In this document: positions 9,282 to 17,403 of the stretch, in pieces | How the letters are laid out: each line of letters opens with the position of its first letter | Numbering within the stretch: position 1 is the first letter of the stretch | Assembly: GCA_963761475.1 (NCBI GenBank) | Contig: CAVXGT010000010.1 | Coordinates: forward strand, 124,001-188,000 | DNA length: 64,000 bases | Direction: 5' to 3' | Source of the DNA: Ga0077555 sp963761475 | GTDB taxonomy: Bacteria > Pseudomonadota > Alphaproteobacteria > Rhizobiales > Hyphomicrobiaceae | The notes under the pieces: generated by a model | Databases searched by the model: none | The model's input: the letters and a program-made list of their open reading frames with translations, nothing else | Told to the model about the DNA's origin: nothing | Position numbers and translations under genes: made by a program

Positions 9282-10184
9282 ATGACCTCGACCACTGACC
9301 TGCCAGTCTGGCGCTCGATGCTGTTCGTCCCCGTCAACGTCCCGAAGTTCGTGGAAACCGCTCACACCCGCGGTTCGGATGCCGTCATTCTCGATCTTGA
9401 GGACAGCGTCCCGCCTGCCGAGAAAGCCACCGCCCGGACCCTGATCGCCGCCGCAGCCCCCAAGGTCGCCAAGAGCGGAGCCGACGTCGTCGTACGTGTC
9501 AACCAGCCGCTCGAGCTGTGTGTTCGTGACATGGAGGCCGCCATCTCTCCGGCAATCTCCGCCCTCATCCTCCCCAAGATCGACAGCGCCGGCCACATCC
9601 GCCTGCTGGCCGAGCTTGCTGATCGCATCGAGGCCGAGAAAGGCATGACCGTCGGCCACACCCGCTTCATGGGCCTGATCGAGACCCCAGCAGCCTTTGC
9701 CCGCACCGATGAGATCGCCGCCGCCCACCCCCGCCTTGTCTCCGTCGGCCTCGGCTCCGAGGATTTCGCCATGGAGATCGGCGGCGAAGCTGCCACCGAC
9801 ATTCTGCATTACCCAAAGCAGCGCGTCGCCATTGCCGCCATCGCCAACGGCCTCATGCCCATGGGCATCATCGGCTCGGTCGCCGACTTTAGCGACCTCG
9901 AGGGCTACCGCGCCTCCGCACGACTAGCCCGCCGCATGGGCTTCCGCGGCTCCTCCTGCATTCATCCCAAGCACGTTGCGATCCTCAACGAGGAGTTCGG
10001 CGTCAAACCGGCGGAGCTCGAATGGGCAAGGCGGGTGATCGAGATCTACGACAAGGCCAAGGCGGAAGGCCGCGCCTCCGTTCAGCTGGACGGCAAAATG
10101 ATCGACATACCCATCGTCATCAAAGCCGAGCGCGTTCTCGCCCAAGCCGCCCGCATCGAGGAGCGCCAACGCCTTCGCACTTGA
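9282..10184 (+). CDS. HpcH/HpaI-type CoA-ester lyase (CitE/malyl-CoA lyase-like)
   Basis: 300 aa from ATG 9282. Typical CitE features: RSMLFVPVNVPKF near the N-terminus, DAVILDLEDSVPPAEK (metal and CoA site), RVNQPLE, LIETPAAFARTDEIA, VGLGSEDFAMEIG and GSSCIHPKHVAILNEEF. Enzymes of this fold cleave or form beta-hydroxyacyl-CoA C-C bonds (citramalyl-CoA, malyl-CoA, citryl-CoA) using Mg2+. An in-frame extension upstream to 9123 is Cys-rich and unlike the family, so the short start is preferred. Last enzyme gene of the run starting at 6251. Confidence 0.85.
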   Translation: MTSTTDLPVWRSMLFVPVNVPKFVETAHTRGSDAVILDLEDSVPPAEKATARTLIAAAAPKVAKSGADVVVRVNQPLELCVRDMEAAISPAISALILPKIDSAGHIRLLAELADRIEAEKGMTVGHTRFMGLIETPAAFARTDEIAAAHPRLVSVGLGSEDFAMEIGGEAATDILHYPKQRVAIAAIANGLMPMGIIGSVADFSDLEGYRASARLARRMGFRGSSCIHPKHVAILNEEFGVKPAELEWARRVIEIYDKAKAEGRASVQLDGKMIDIPIVIKAERVLAQAARIEERQRLRT

Positions 10185-10395
10185 TGAGCTGCGTTTGGTT
10201 TTCCAGGCTCATGAACGCACGGGCAAGTTTCTGGCGAATGCGTCTGAGGACCGAGCCGCCAGAAAGGCCTTTGCATTTTTTTTAAAGAAACGTCTCGCGA
10301 GTTCTGTGAATAACACCCATAACCTGAACAATTATTCATCACATTTTAGTATATTTGGGCATCGGGAAAGTGATAAGGAAGCTGTGGCATCAGCT

Positions 10396-10791
10396 ATGGA
10401 GATGACAGCCGTGATCACATCTGTCCGTATTGGCCTTGGCGCATGTGCAGCCGCTTTGGCATTAGCGTTGAGCTTTAACGTGGCCAGTGCGCAGTTGGCG
10501 AAGGAGCCGGCCAAGAAAGCTGAGCCGGTCGCCAAGAAGGCAGCACCAGCAGCCAAGAAAGCCGCCAAGCCCAAGTCGGTTTGCGCTGGCATCGACGAGC
10601 AGGCCTGCGGCACCAACGAGGCATGCACGTGGGTGAAGGCCGGTAAGACCAAGGCTGGGAAGGAAATCAAGGCCTATTGCCGCGCCAAGCCCAAGGCCAA
10701 GGCTCCCGCCAAGGCAGCGGCTCCGGCCAAGGCGGCGGCTCCGAAGGCCCCGGCAAAAGCCAAAGCGCCAGCGCCTGCTCCCAAGAACTGA
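10396..10791 (+). CDS. Secreted Lys/Ala/Pro-rich protein with central four-cysteine module
   Basis: About 131 aa. Start at ATG 10396 (or 10402) is chosen because a classical Sec signal follows at once (VRIGLGACAAALALALSF, cleavage near VASAQ). The mature part has three sections: a Lys-Ala repeat segment (AKKAEPVAKKAAPAAKKAAK), a compact module with four Cys (VCAGIDEQACGTNEACTWVK ... AYCRAK), and a second Lys-Ala-Pro tail (KAKAPAKAAAPAKAAAPKAP). The tails look like histone-H1-type low complexity. The module probably forms two disulfides in the periplasm. Function unknown; strongly basic, so binding to an anionic polymer is a reasonable guess. Followed by a strong terminator. Confidence 0.7.
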   Translation: MEMTAVITSVRIGLGACAAALALALSFNVASAQLAKEPAKKAEPVAKKAAPAAKKAAKPKSVCAGIDEQACGTNEACTWVKAGKTKAGKEIKAYCRAKPKAKAPAKAAAPAKAAAPKAPAKAKAPAPAPKN

Positions 10792-10823
10792 TATCTGACT
10801 GGACAACAACTCTGTCCGGGCGC

Positions 10824-10859
10824 AACCCCGGCCTTCACCAGGAGGCCGGGGTTTTGCTT
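10824..10859 (+). terminator. Rho-independent terminator
   Basis: Perfect 10-bp stem AACCCCGGCC (10824-10833) / GGCCGGGGTT (10844-10853), 10-nt loop, followed by TT then GCTT. It ends the transcript of the Lys/Ala-rich secreted protein. Confidence 0.85.
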
Positions 10860-11014
10860 GCCTCGATCGAATGAAAGTCCGCTGTCCGGCAGCCCGCCCG
10901 GCGCACCGATGCCACGCCAAATCCCGGGCTCACCGCAAGCTGAGGCTTGCCCTATTGCCGCCATCGGCTGGCGGGCCGCATCGCCACGGATCTATCGGCT
11001 GCAGATCTCATGCC

Positions 11015-12097
11015 TCAGTGACTGCGACTGACGCAGAAATCAACCACCTCGAGCAGTGCGCGGCGTTGTACGCTATCTGGAAAGATCGCCAGCGCGTCCT
11101 GCGCCATGGCACCGTACGTTCGTGCCCGCTCCAGCGTTGCATCCGTCGCCCTGTGCCGCTGCACCAACCGGATCGCTTCGACCAGATCATCGTCGCTGGT
11201 TTGCCCATTCACCAGCGCACGCTGCCAGAACCCGCGCTCGGCCTCGTTGCCGCGCCGATAGGCCAGGATCACCGGCAACGTGATCTTGCCTTCCCGGAAG
11301 TCATCGCCGACCGATTTGCCGAGACTCGCACTATCGCCAGCATAATCCAGCGCATCATCGACCAGCTGGAACGCGATGCCTAGGTTGCGGCCGTAGGACT
11401 TCAACGCTGCCTGCTCCTCGACCGGGCGGCCGGCCAGCGCGGGGCCCACCTCCGCGGCAGCCGAAAACAGCGCCGCCGTCTTCGCATTCACGATCGCCAG
11501 ATACTCGTCCTCGGTCGTCGCCATGTTCTTGGCCGCCGCGAGTTGCATCACCTCGCCTTCTGCGATCACCGCCGCAGCATGCGAAAGGATGCGCAAGCCT
11601 GGCAACGAGCCGACGTCCACCATCATGCGAAAGGCCTGCCCGAGCAGGAAGTCGCCGACCAGTACGCTCGCCTGATTGCCCCAGACCTTCCGCGCCGACG
11701 GTTTTCCGCGTCGTACATCGCTCTCGTCGACCACGTCGTCGTGCAGCAGCGTCGCGGTGTGCATGAACTCGACCGCAGCCGCCATGGTGACGTGCGCCTG
11801 CCCCTGGCAGCCCACCATTTTGGCCGCTGCAATGGTCAGCATCGGCCTGAGCCGCTTTCCCCCGGAATCGATCAGATGATGCGCCAACGTCGGAATGAGC
11901 GCCACGTCGGAGATCGCCCTGTCCAGGATGATACGATTGACCGCGGCCATATCTCCGGCGACAAGATCAAGTATTGGCTTCAGGCTGGCGCTAGCCTCGC
12001 GGCCTTCACCGAATTGTACGACCGCTCCCAAATGATATCCCCTGCCGCTCAAGCTGTTGATGTAGGTTATAGTCCCTTCCGGGCTCGCTGAGGTCAA
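11015..12097 (-). CDS. Polyprenyl diphosphate synthase (octa-/decaprenyl type, IspB-like)
   Basis: 360 aa as an open frame; the real start may be the internal GTG about 25 residues in, giving the usual 335 aa. First Asp-rich motif LLHDDVVDESD with the KRLRPM segment before it, second motif LVDDALDY followed by GKSVGDDFREGKITLP. This is a cytoplasmic trans-prenyltransferase that extends farnesyl diphosphate with isopentenyl diphosphate to make the ubiquinone side chain. Divergent from the DUF2007 gene, a common alphaproteobacterial arrangement. Chain length cannot be decided by eye. Confidence 0.88.
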   Translation of the reverse strand: MTSASPEGTITYINSLSGRGYHLGAVVQFGEGREASASLKPILDLVAGDMAAVNRIILDRAISDVALIPTLAHHLIDSGGKRLRPMLTIAAAKMVGCQGQAHVTMAAAVEFMHTATLLHDDVVDESDVRRGKPSARKVWGNQASVLVGDFLLGQAFRMMVDVGSLPGLRILSHAAAVIAEGEVMQLAAAKNMATTEDEYLAIVNAKTAALFSAAAEVGPALAGRPVEEQAALKSYGRNLGIAFQLVDDALDYAGDSASLGKSVGDDFREGKITLPVILAYRRGNEAERGFWQRALVNGQTSDDDLVEAIRLVQRHRATDATLERARTYGAMAQDALAIFPDSVQRRALLEVVDFCVSRSH

Positions 12098-12207
12098 GAT
12101 GGCGCGCCGTCACGTTCTCTCGCGCGCCCGTCGACCGTAGTGCCCTGGGCTCGACCCTGCTGCAAGCCCTGCCATATCACGGTCCGAGCCATACCACGAG
12201 CCGAGCC

Positions 12208-12453
12208 ATGCATGAGCTTCTTCGCACCAATGACGTTGTCCTGCTCAGTTTCGTCGAGTCCCTTTTGAACGAGGCTGGCATCACATTCCACATCGCTGAC
12301 GTCAACATGAGCTTTGCCGAAGGCTCCATCGGCGCATTTCCCCGCCGCCTACTGATCGTGGACGAGGATGAGCCCACGGCCCGCCGATTGCTCGTCGATG
12401 CCGGTCTCTCAGCCGAGCTCCGCCCCGCGCCAATGTCGCCTCGCGAGCGCTGA
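12208..12453 (+). CDS. DUF2007 domain protein
   Basis: 81 aa. MHELLRTNDVVLLSFVESLL, then GITFHIADVNMS and PRRLLIVDEDEPTARRLL, is the pattern of the short DUF2007 family (often annotated 'putative signal transducing protein'), a ferredoxin-like fold of unknown role. Its stop codon is one base from the ATG of the methyltransferase, so the two are translated together. This DUF2007-methyltransferase pair beside a polyprenyl synthase recurs in alphaproteobacteria. Confidence 0.8.
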   Translation: MHELLRTNDVVLLSFVESLLNEAGITFHIADVNMSFAEGSIGAFPRRLLIVDEDEPTARRLLVDAGLSAELRPAPMSPRER

Positions 12454-12454
12454 C

Positions 12455-13294
12455 ATGTCCTCCAAGGACCCGACCAAAGTCCTGCCCCCTGAGACTGATG
12501 CAGCCGTCACCGACGATGCGTTTTTGGGCGGCCGCCTCCGCATCTGGCAGCCATCTGATGGCTATCGTGCCGGCTTGGATGCCGTTTTACTCGCCGCCGC
12601 TGTGTCCTCCGCCGGCCCGTGGCCGATCCGCGTGCTCGACACGGGCGCTGGTGTCGGTGTCGTCGGCCTTGCCGTTGCCCGGCGCCTTCCGGCCGCTAAT
12701 GTTGTCTTGGTCGAGGCAAACACCACCATGGTCGCCCTCGCCGAACGCAATGTCGCGCGCAACAACCTTATCGACCGGTGTTCAGTCCTTCAGCGTGATG
12801 TGTCCCAAGGTGGCGCCACCTTCAACATCGAACCCCACCATGAACTCCTCAAGCCCGGCACCTTCACGCACATTCTCGCCAACCCGCCGTTTTACGAGAC
12901 TGGCGCCGCCACCACCTCGCCCACCCCCTACAAGGCCTCGGCGCACGCCATGGCGTCCGGCATGTTGGATCGCTGGGTGGCGTTCATGACCACGGCCAGC
13001 GTACACGCAGGCGAACTCGTGATGATCCATCGGGCACAAGCGCTTACCGAGATCCTGGCGGTACTGAACGGCCGCTTTGGCGACATCACCCTTCAGCCGA
13101 TCCACCCGCGGTTGGCGAGCCCAGCAAATAGGGTCCTCGTTCGCGCCCGCAAGGGGAGCCGCGCACCCCTCTCCATCCTCCCTCCGCTCGTCCTCCACGA
13201 CGACGCCGGCGCCTTCCGCCCCGAAATCGAGGCCGTTCTGCGCCATGGCCAGGCCTTGCCACAACATCAGCCAAGCCTCCGCCACCTGCCTTGA
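12455..13294 (+). CDS. SAM-dependent methyltransferase, TrmN6/YfiC-like
   Basis: About 279 aa; ATG 12455 immediately after the DUF2007 stop. N-terminal DDAFLGGRLRIWQPSDGYRAGLDAVLLAA is the typical entry of this family. VLDTGAGVGVVGLAVARR is the SAM-binding loop and ILANPPFYE the NPP(Y/F) motif of N6-adenine methyltransferases. The E. coli relative modifies A37 of tRNA1(Val). The enzyme class is secure; the exact target is inferred. Confidence 0.85.
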   Translation: MSSKDPTKVLPPETDAAVTDDAFLGGRLRIWQPSDGYRAGLDAVLLAAAVSSAGPWPIRVLDTGAGVGVVGLAVARRLPAANVVLVEANTTMVALAERNVARNNLIDRCSVLQRDVSQGGATFNIEPHHELLKPGTFTHILANPPFYETGAATTSPTPYKASAHAMASGMLDRWVAFMTTASVHAGELVMIHRAQALTEILAVLNGRFGDITLQPIHPRLASPANRVLVRARKGSRAPLSILPPLVLHDDAGAFRPEIEAVLRHGQALPQHQPSLRHLP

Positions 13295-13330
13295 CGTAGC
13301 GCGCCGGGTTTGAAACTGTGCTCTGGCTCG

Positions 13331-13420
13331 CTGCCAGGATCATTAAGAAACCGTTCTCCTGGCAGAGTGTTTCGGCGCCGTTTGTTGGCGACCGTCTCGA
13401 CGGTGTGGGCACACACACCG
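13331..13420. promoter_or_regulatory. Two inverted repeats upstream of the TRAP receptor cluster
   Basis: Arms CTGCCAGGA (13331-13339) and TCCTGGCAG (13357-13365) are a perfect 9-bp inverted repeat with a 17-base AT-richer spacer. A second repeat CGGTGTG (13401-13407) / CACACCG (13414-13420) follows. Both lie between the methyltransferase stop and the first binding-protein start at 13449. The first could be a weak terminator or an operator; the second sits where a promoter-proximal operator would be. Confidence 0.4.
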
Positions 13421-13448
13421 CGATCAAAACAAAAAGGGAGAGAATGCC

Positions 13449-14462
13449 TTGACCAACACCCGCGTTTTGCGGACGGCCCTGCTTTCTGCAGCCGCCGCCG
13501 TGGTATTGACCGGCCCCGCCTGGTCCCAGCACAAGCTCGAAATCTCACTTGAAACGTCACCCAATCATGTTCGCAACATCTCTGTCGTCGAGATTGGCAA
13601 GGCGCTCGAGAAGGCCTCCGGCGGCAAGCTCGAAGTCAAGGTCTTCCATGGCGCCGCCAAGTACAAGGATACGGACGTCCCCAAGGCACTGAATCAGGGC
13701 GCCCTCGACATGGGCATCCCCGTGACGTTCCACCTCGGCAAATACGTCTCCAACTTCGACGCGCCGGACCTGCCGATGTTTTATGGCCGCTCCCGGCAGG
13801 AGATCTACAAGTTCTGCGACGGCCCCACTGGCAAGGAAATCGGCGCCGCGCTCGAAAAGAAGATTGGCGTCAAGATCATCGGCAAGTGGTTTGATCTCGG
13901 CCACGCCCAGACCTTCACCGTTGCCAAGGAACTCAAGGCATCGGCCGATATGGTCAACCTGAAGATCCGCACCCCCGGCGGCTCGGGTACCCTTGCCCGC
14001 TACGAGGTCCTCGGCGCCAATCCGCTCAAGATCGCCTGGCCCGACGTCCCCCAGGCCCTCCAGCGTGGTACGATTGACGGTGTCATGACCACCTTCGAAT
14101 CCGTCCGTAGCGCCAAGCTCTGGGACTCCGGCCTGAAATTCGGGCTCGAGAACAACCAGTCGTTCGTCCAGTACGTACCCATGATCTCGCTGAAATCCTG
14201 GGAAAAGTATCCAAAGGACATCCAGGACCTGATCATGAAGGTCTGGGCCGACAAAATCGACGGCCTCCGCGATCTCGCCGCCGAGCGGCAGAAATCGGCA
14301 CTCGAGGACGGCCGCAAGAACGGCATGACCATAAACGCGCCGAGCAAAGAGGACACGATAGCCACTCGCAAGAAGCTGATGGCCAAGCAGGATGAACTGG
14401 TCAAGAGCCTCAATATCGACGCTGCCCTTGCCAAGCGGATCGAAGCAGCGCTCGGCGGCTGA
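13449..14462 (+). CDS. TRAP transporter substrate-binding protein (DctP family), paralogue 1
   Basis: 337 aa with a TTG start at 13449, placed right after AGGGAGAG; the nearby ATG at 13444 is closed by TGA after two codons. Sec signal (ALLSAAAAVVLTGPAWS-Q), then HKLEISLETSPNHVRN. KIRTPGGSGTLARYEVLGA holds the conserved Arg that binds a substrate carboxylate, and WPDVPQALQRGTIDGVMTTFESVR is the DctP-type hinge segment. Periplasmic receptor for an organic acid, probably serving the DctQM pair at 17404-19232. First of three tandem paralogues; followed by a strong terminator-like hairpin, so it may be expressed well above the permease. Confidence 0.88.
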   Translation: MTNTRVLRTALLSAAAAVVLTGPAWSQHKLEISLETSPNHVRNISVVEIGKALEKASGGKLEVKVFHGAAKYKDTDVPKALNQGALDMGIPVTFHLGKYVSNFDAPDLPMFYGRSRQEIYKFCDGPTGKEIGAALEKKIGVKIIGKWFDLGHAQTFTVAKELKASADMVNLKIRTPGGSGTLARYEVLGANPLKIAWPDVPQALQRGTIDGVMTTFESVRSAKLWDSGLKFGLENNQSFVQYVPMISLKSWEKYPKDIQDLIMKVWADKIDGLRDLAAERQKSALEDGRKNGMTINAPSKEDTIATRKKLMAKQDELVKSLNIDAALAKRIEAALGG

Positions 14463-14490
14463 CCCCGTCACGAGACCCTCTCAAGTGTGC

Positions 14491-14530
14491 AACACGCCGG
14501 CCCCCCCACGGGCCGGCGTGTTAGTTTTTG
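14491..14530 (+). terminator. Rho-independent terminator after receptor 1
   Basis: Perfect 13-bp stem AACACGCCGGCCC (14491-14503) / GGGCCGGCGTGTT (14510-14522), 6-nt loop, then AGTTTTTG. It separates receptor 1 from receptor 2. Confidence 0.85.
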
Positions 14531-14726
14531 CGTCAATTCTCAGAGTTGTGGCCGGTATCTAGCCCACCCGCATGATTCAGGCTTGACGCCGCGCGGGGGC
14601 TCTGGAAAGTTCGCGCGCCCGGTGGTCCGCAACGCCGGCTCGTCCCACAATGGCGACAACGGGTCTGAAGGCCCGCAACAGGATGGGCACGCCCCTGCCT
14701 GTCCATAAGATCCAGTGGAGGTTTGC

Positions 14727-15749
14727 TTGTTCAATATCCGCGTCGCACGGACTGCGCTCTTGGCTGCCGGCGCATTCGCCGCTTTGGCCGCCAACGAAGC
14801 GATGGCGCAAGCCAAGCATAAGCTCGAGATCTCCCTTGAGACCTCGCCCAACCACGTCCGCAACATCTCGGTGCTTGAGATCGCCCAGGAGCTGGAAAAG
14901 CAGGCGGGCGGCCAGCTCGAGGTCAAGGTTTACCACTCCGCCTCCAAGTTCAAGGACACCGACATTCCCAAGGCCTTGAACCAGGGTGCCATCGACATGG
15001 GCATCCCCGTGACGTTCCACCTTGGCAAGTACGTCTCTGACTTCGATGCCGTGGACTTGCCGATCTTTTATGGCCGTACCCGCCAAGAGATCTACAAGGT
15101 GACCGACGGCCCGGTCGGTGCCCAGCTCGCCGCCTCGCTGGAGAAGAAGCTCGGCGTCAAGGTGATCGGCAAGTGGATGGATCTCGGCCACCAGCACACC
15201 TACACCCTCAAACACCCGATCAAGGTCGCAGCCGACCTCAAGGGCCTGAAGATCCGCACGCCCGGCGGCGCCGGCAATCTGGCCCGCTACGAGGTGCTCG
15301 GCGCAGCACCTGTGAAGATCGCATGGCCCGACGTCCCCCAGGCTCTGCAGCGCGGCACCATGGACGGTCTGATGACCACCTTCGAGTCCGTCCGCAGCGC
15401 CAAGCTCTGGGATTCCGGTCTCAAGTTCGCCTTCGAGAACAACCAGTCCTTCACCCAGTACGTGCCGATCATGGCGGAGCGCTCCTGGAAGAAGTACCCG
15501 AAGGAGATCCAGGACCTGATCGTCAAGGTCTGGGCCGAGAAGATCGGGCCAATCCGCGACCTCGCCGAGCAGCGGCAGAAGTCCGCCACCGAGGATGCCA
15601 AGAAGCAGGGCATCACGGTCGCCATCCCGACCAAGGAAGACACCGCCGCCACCCGAGCCAAGCTGATGTCAGCGCAAGACAAGCTGGTCGAGCAGCTCAA
15701 GATCAATCCAGAGCTCGTCAAGCAGATGGCAAAGGCCATGGGCGACTGA
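14727..15749 (+). CDS. TRAP transporter substrate-binding protein (DctP family), paralogue 2
   Basis: 340 aa from TTG 14727, which has TGGAGG six bases upstream; an in-frame GTG at 14715 overlaps that site and is less likely. Sec signal ends near NEAMA-Q. Mature part strongly resembles paralogue 1: SLETSPNHVRNIS, KIRTPGGAGNLARYEVLGA (carboxylate-binding Arg) and WPDVPQALQRGTMDGLMTTF are shared. Differences cluster in the pocket-lining parts (KFAFENNQSFTQY, MAERSWKKY), which suggests a related but different ligand. Confidence 0.88.
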   Translation: MFNIRVARTALLAAGAFAALAANEAMAQAKHKLEISLETSPNHVRNISVLEIAQELEKQAGGQLEVKVYHSASKFKDTDIPKALNQGAIDMGIPVTFHLGKYVSDFDAVDLPIFYGRTRQEIYKVTDGPVGAQLAASLEKKLGVKVIGKWMDLGHQHTYTLKHPIKVAADLKGLKIRTPGGAGNLARYEVLGAAPVKIAWPDVPQALQRGTMDGLMTTFESVRSAKLWDSGLKFAFENNQSFTQYVPIMAERSWKKYPKEIQDLIVKVWAEKIGPIRDLAEQRQKSATEDAKKQGITVAIPTKEDTAATRAKLMSAQDKLVEQLKINPELVKQMAKAMGD

Positions 15750-15765
15750 TCCGCCCCAATCAATA

Positions 15766-15793
15766 CCCCGTCGCGTCCAAGCGCGCGACGGGG
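15766..15793 (+). terminator. Stem-loop after receptor 2 (weak terminator or mRNA 3' stabiliser)
   Basis: Perfect 10-bp stem CCCCGTCGCG (15766-15775) / CGCGACGGGG (15784-15793) with an 8-nt loop. No T-run follows, so it may stabilise the upstream message or only partly terminate. Confidence 0.5.
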
Positions 15794-16020
15794 CACTCAG
15801 CGGCGCCATCGCCACCTTTCCGTCCACGGATGGCGACGCTCTTTGATGCGCCTCACCAATGGTCGAAAAGCAAGACCATCAGGCTGACGCAAGTCACGAC
15901 CTCACGACGCTTTGAGCGCCGATCCCGCGCGGCACAGGGAGGCCTACGAGGCAATGCCGCCGGGCAACGAGAGCTCCACTCCGAGCGACCGACGAAATCA
16001 TCCTTAGGGAGAGAACACAC

Positions 16021-17040
16021 GTGAAGAAGATCCGCTTCATGGAAACGGCGCTCCTTTCAGCCATTTCTGCCATTGCCCTGGTGGGAACGGCTGCCGCGCA
16101 GGCTCAGCACAAGTTCGAGATCTCGCTTGAGACGGGCCCCAACCACATCCGCAACATCGGTGTCACCGAATGGGCCCAGTACCTGGAGAAGCAGTCGAAC
16201 GGCAAGCTCGAGGTCAAGATTTACCACGGTGCCTCCAAGTTCAAGGACACCGATATACCCAAGGCCTTGAACCAGGGCGCCGTCGACATGGGCCTGCCCG
16301 GAACTTGGCAGCTCGGCAAGTTCATCAATGATTTCGACGCGCCGGATCTGCCGATGTTCTACGGCGTCGACCAGGAAACCGCCTACAAGGTCTGGGACGG
16401 CGCTCCGGGCAAGTTCCTCGTCGACAAGCTCGAGAAGAAGCTCGGCGTCAAGGTGCTGGGCAAGTGGTTGGATCTTGGCTTCCAGCACACGTTCTCGGTT
16501 GGCAAGGCCATCAACACCAACGCCGACATGGCCAACCTGAAACTGCGCATCCCTGGTGGCGCGGCGAGCTTGGCTCGCTATGAGGCACTCGGCGGCAATC
16601 CGCTCAAGATCTCCTGGCCGGATGTACCCCAGGCCCTCCAGCGCGGCACCATCGACGGACTGGCCACCACCTTTGAATCCGTCCGCAGCGCCAAGCTCTG
16701 GGATTCCGGCGTCAAGTACGCTTACGTCAACAACCAGAGCTTCAGCCAGTACCTGCCCGTCGTCGGCCTCAAATCCTGGAGCAAATACCCGAAGGACATC
16801 CAGGACCTGATCGTCAAGAGCTGGGCCGACCGCGTCGACGATCTTCGCAAGCGCGCCCGTGACCGCCAGGCCAGTGCCCGCAAGGATGCCGAGAAGATCG
16901 GCGTCAAGACAGTCGATCCGACACCGGCTGACATTGCCGATTCACGCAAGAAGCTCATGGCCAAGCAGGCCGAGCTGATCAAGACGCTCAAGATCGATCC
17001 TGAGCTCGTCACGTTGATCGAAACCACATTGGCCAAGTAA
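16021..17040 (+). CDS. TRAP transporter substrate-binding protein (DctP family), paralogue 3
   Basis: 339 aa from a GTG start at 16021 after GGGAGAG. Sec signal (ALLSAISAIALVGTAAA-Q). Same fold as the two preceding genes, but more diverged: LETGPNHIRNIGVTEWAQYL, LPGTWQLGKFINDF instead of IPVTFHLGKYVSDF, and KLRIPGGAASLARYEALGG with the carboxylate Arg. It is nearest to the permease genes and is therefore the most likely original partner of DctQM; the others may be duplications. Confidence 0.88.
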   Translation: MKKIRFMETALLSAISAIALVGTAAAQAQHKFEISLETGPNHIRNIGVTEWAQYLEKQSNGKLEVKIYHGASKFKDTDIPKALNQGAVDMGLPGTWQLGKFINDFDAPDLPMFYGVDQETAYKVWDGAPGKFLVDKLEKKLGVKVLGKWLDLGFQHTFSVGKAINTNADMANLKLRIPGGAASLARYEALGGNPLKISWPDVPQALQRGTIDGLATTFESVRSAKLWDSGVKYAYVNNQSFSQYLPVVGLKSWSKYPKDIQDLIVKSWADRVDDLRKRARDRQASARKDAEKIGVKTVDPTPADIADSRKKLMAKQAELIKTLKIDPELVTLIETTLAK

Positions 17041-17403
17041 CCTGCATTCGGAAGCTTCGCTCGAGCGGCCCAACCTCTTGACGAAGCTTCCGAAACCGGC
17101 CTTTACAAGATCCACCGCCACCTCGCCAGGTGGCGGCCCTCCCGACCCGGTCCAATCCTGCACCGACTACCCACGTGCTCCACCGCACGCACTCTGCCGA
17201 ACCACTTGGCAGATGCGCCGTCACCGACGATCATCCCGTCCCGCCTGTCTTTTGTTTGCTAAAAGTTGCTCAGGCGACCATTAGCTCATGAAGCGGGTTA
17301 GACTATCCACTGCCGCCCGAACGAACGATCATCACAACACCGGCCGACCGCGAACAGAAGCCCTCAGGGCCACCACGCGTTTTTCCCCGGGAGGGTACGA
17401 ACA
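17041..17403 (+). other. Intergenic region between receptor 3 and dctQ
   Basis: 363 bases without a gene. It holds a large hairpin (17047-17104, listed separately). Near the end lies GGGAGGGTACGAACAATG, the ribosome site of dctQ. Confidence 0.5.
17047..17104 (+). repeat. Long hairpin after receptor 3
   Basis: Perfect 13-bp inverted repeat TTCGGAAGCTTCG (17047-17059) / CGAAGCTTCCGAA (17092-17104) enclosing 32 bases. Each arm contains the palindrome GAAGCTTC, so alternative foldings exist. No T-run. It may act as a processing or stability element between the highly needed receptor and the permease genes. Confidence 0.6.
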
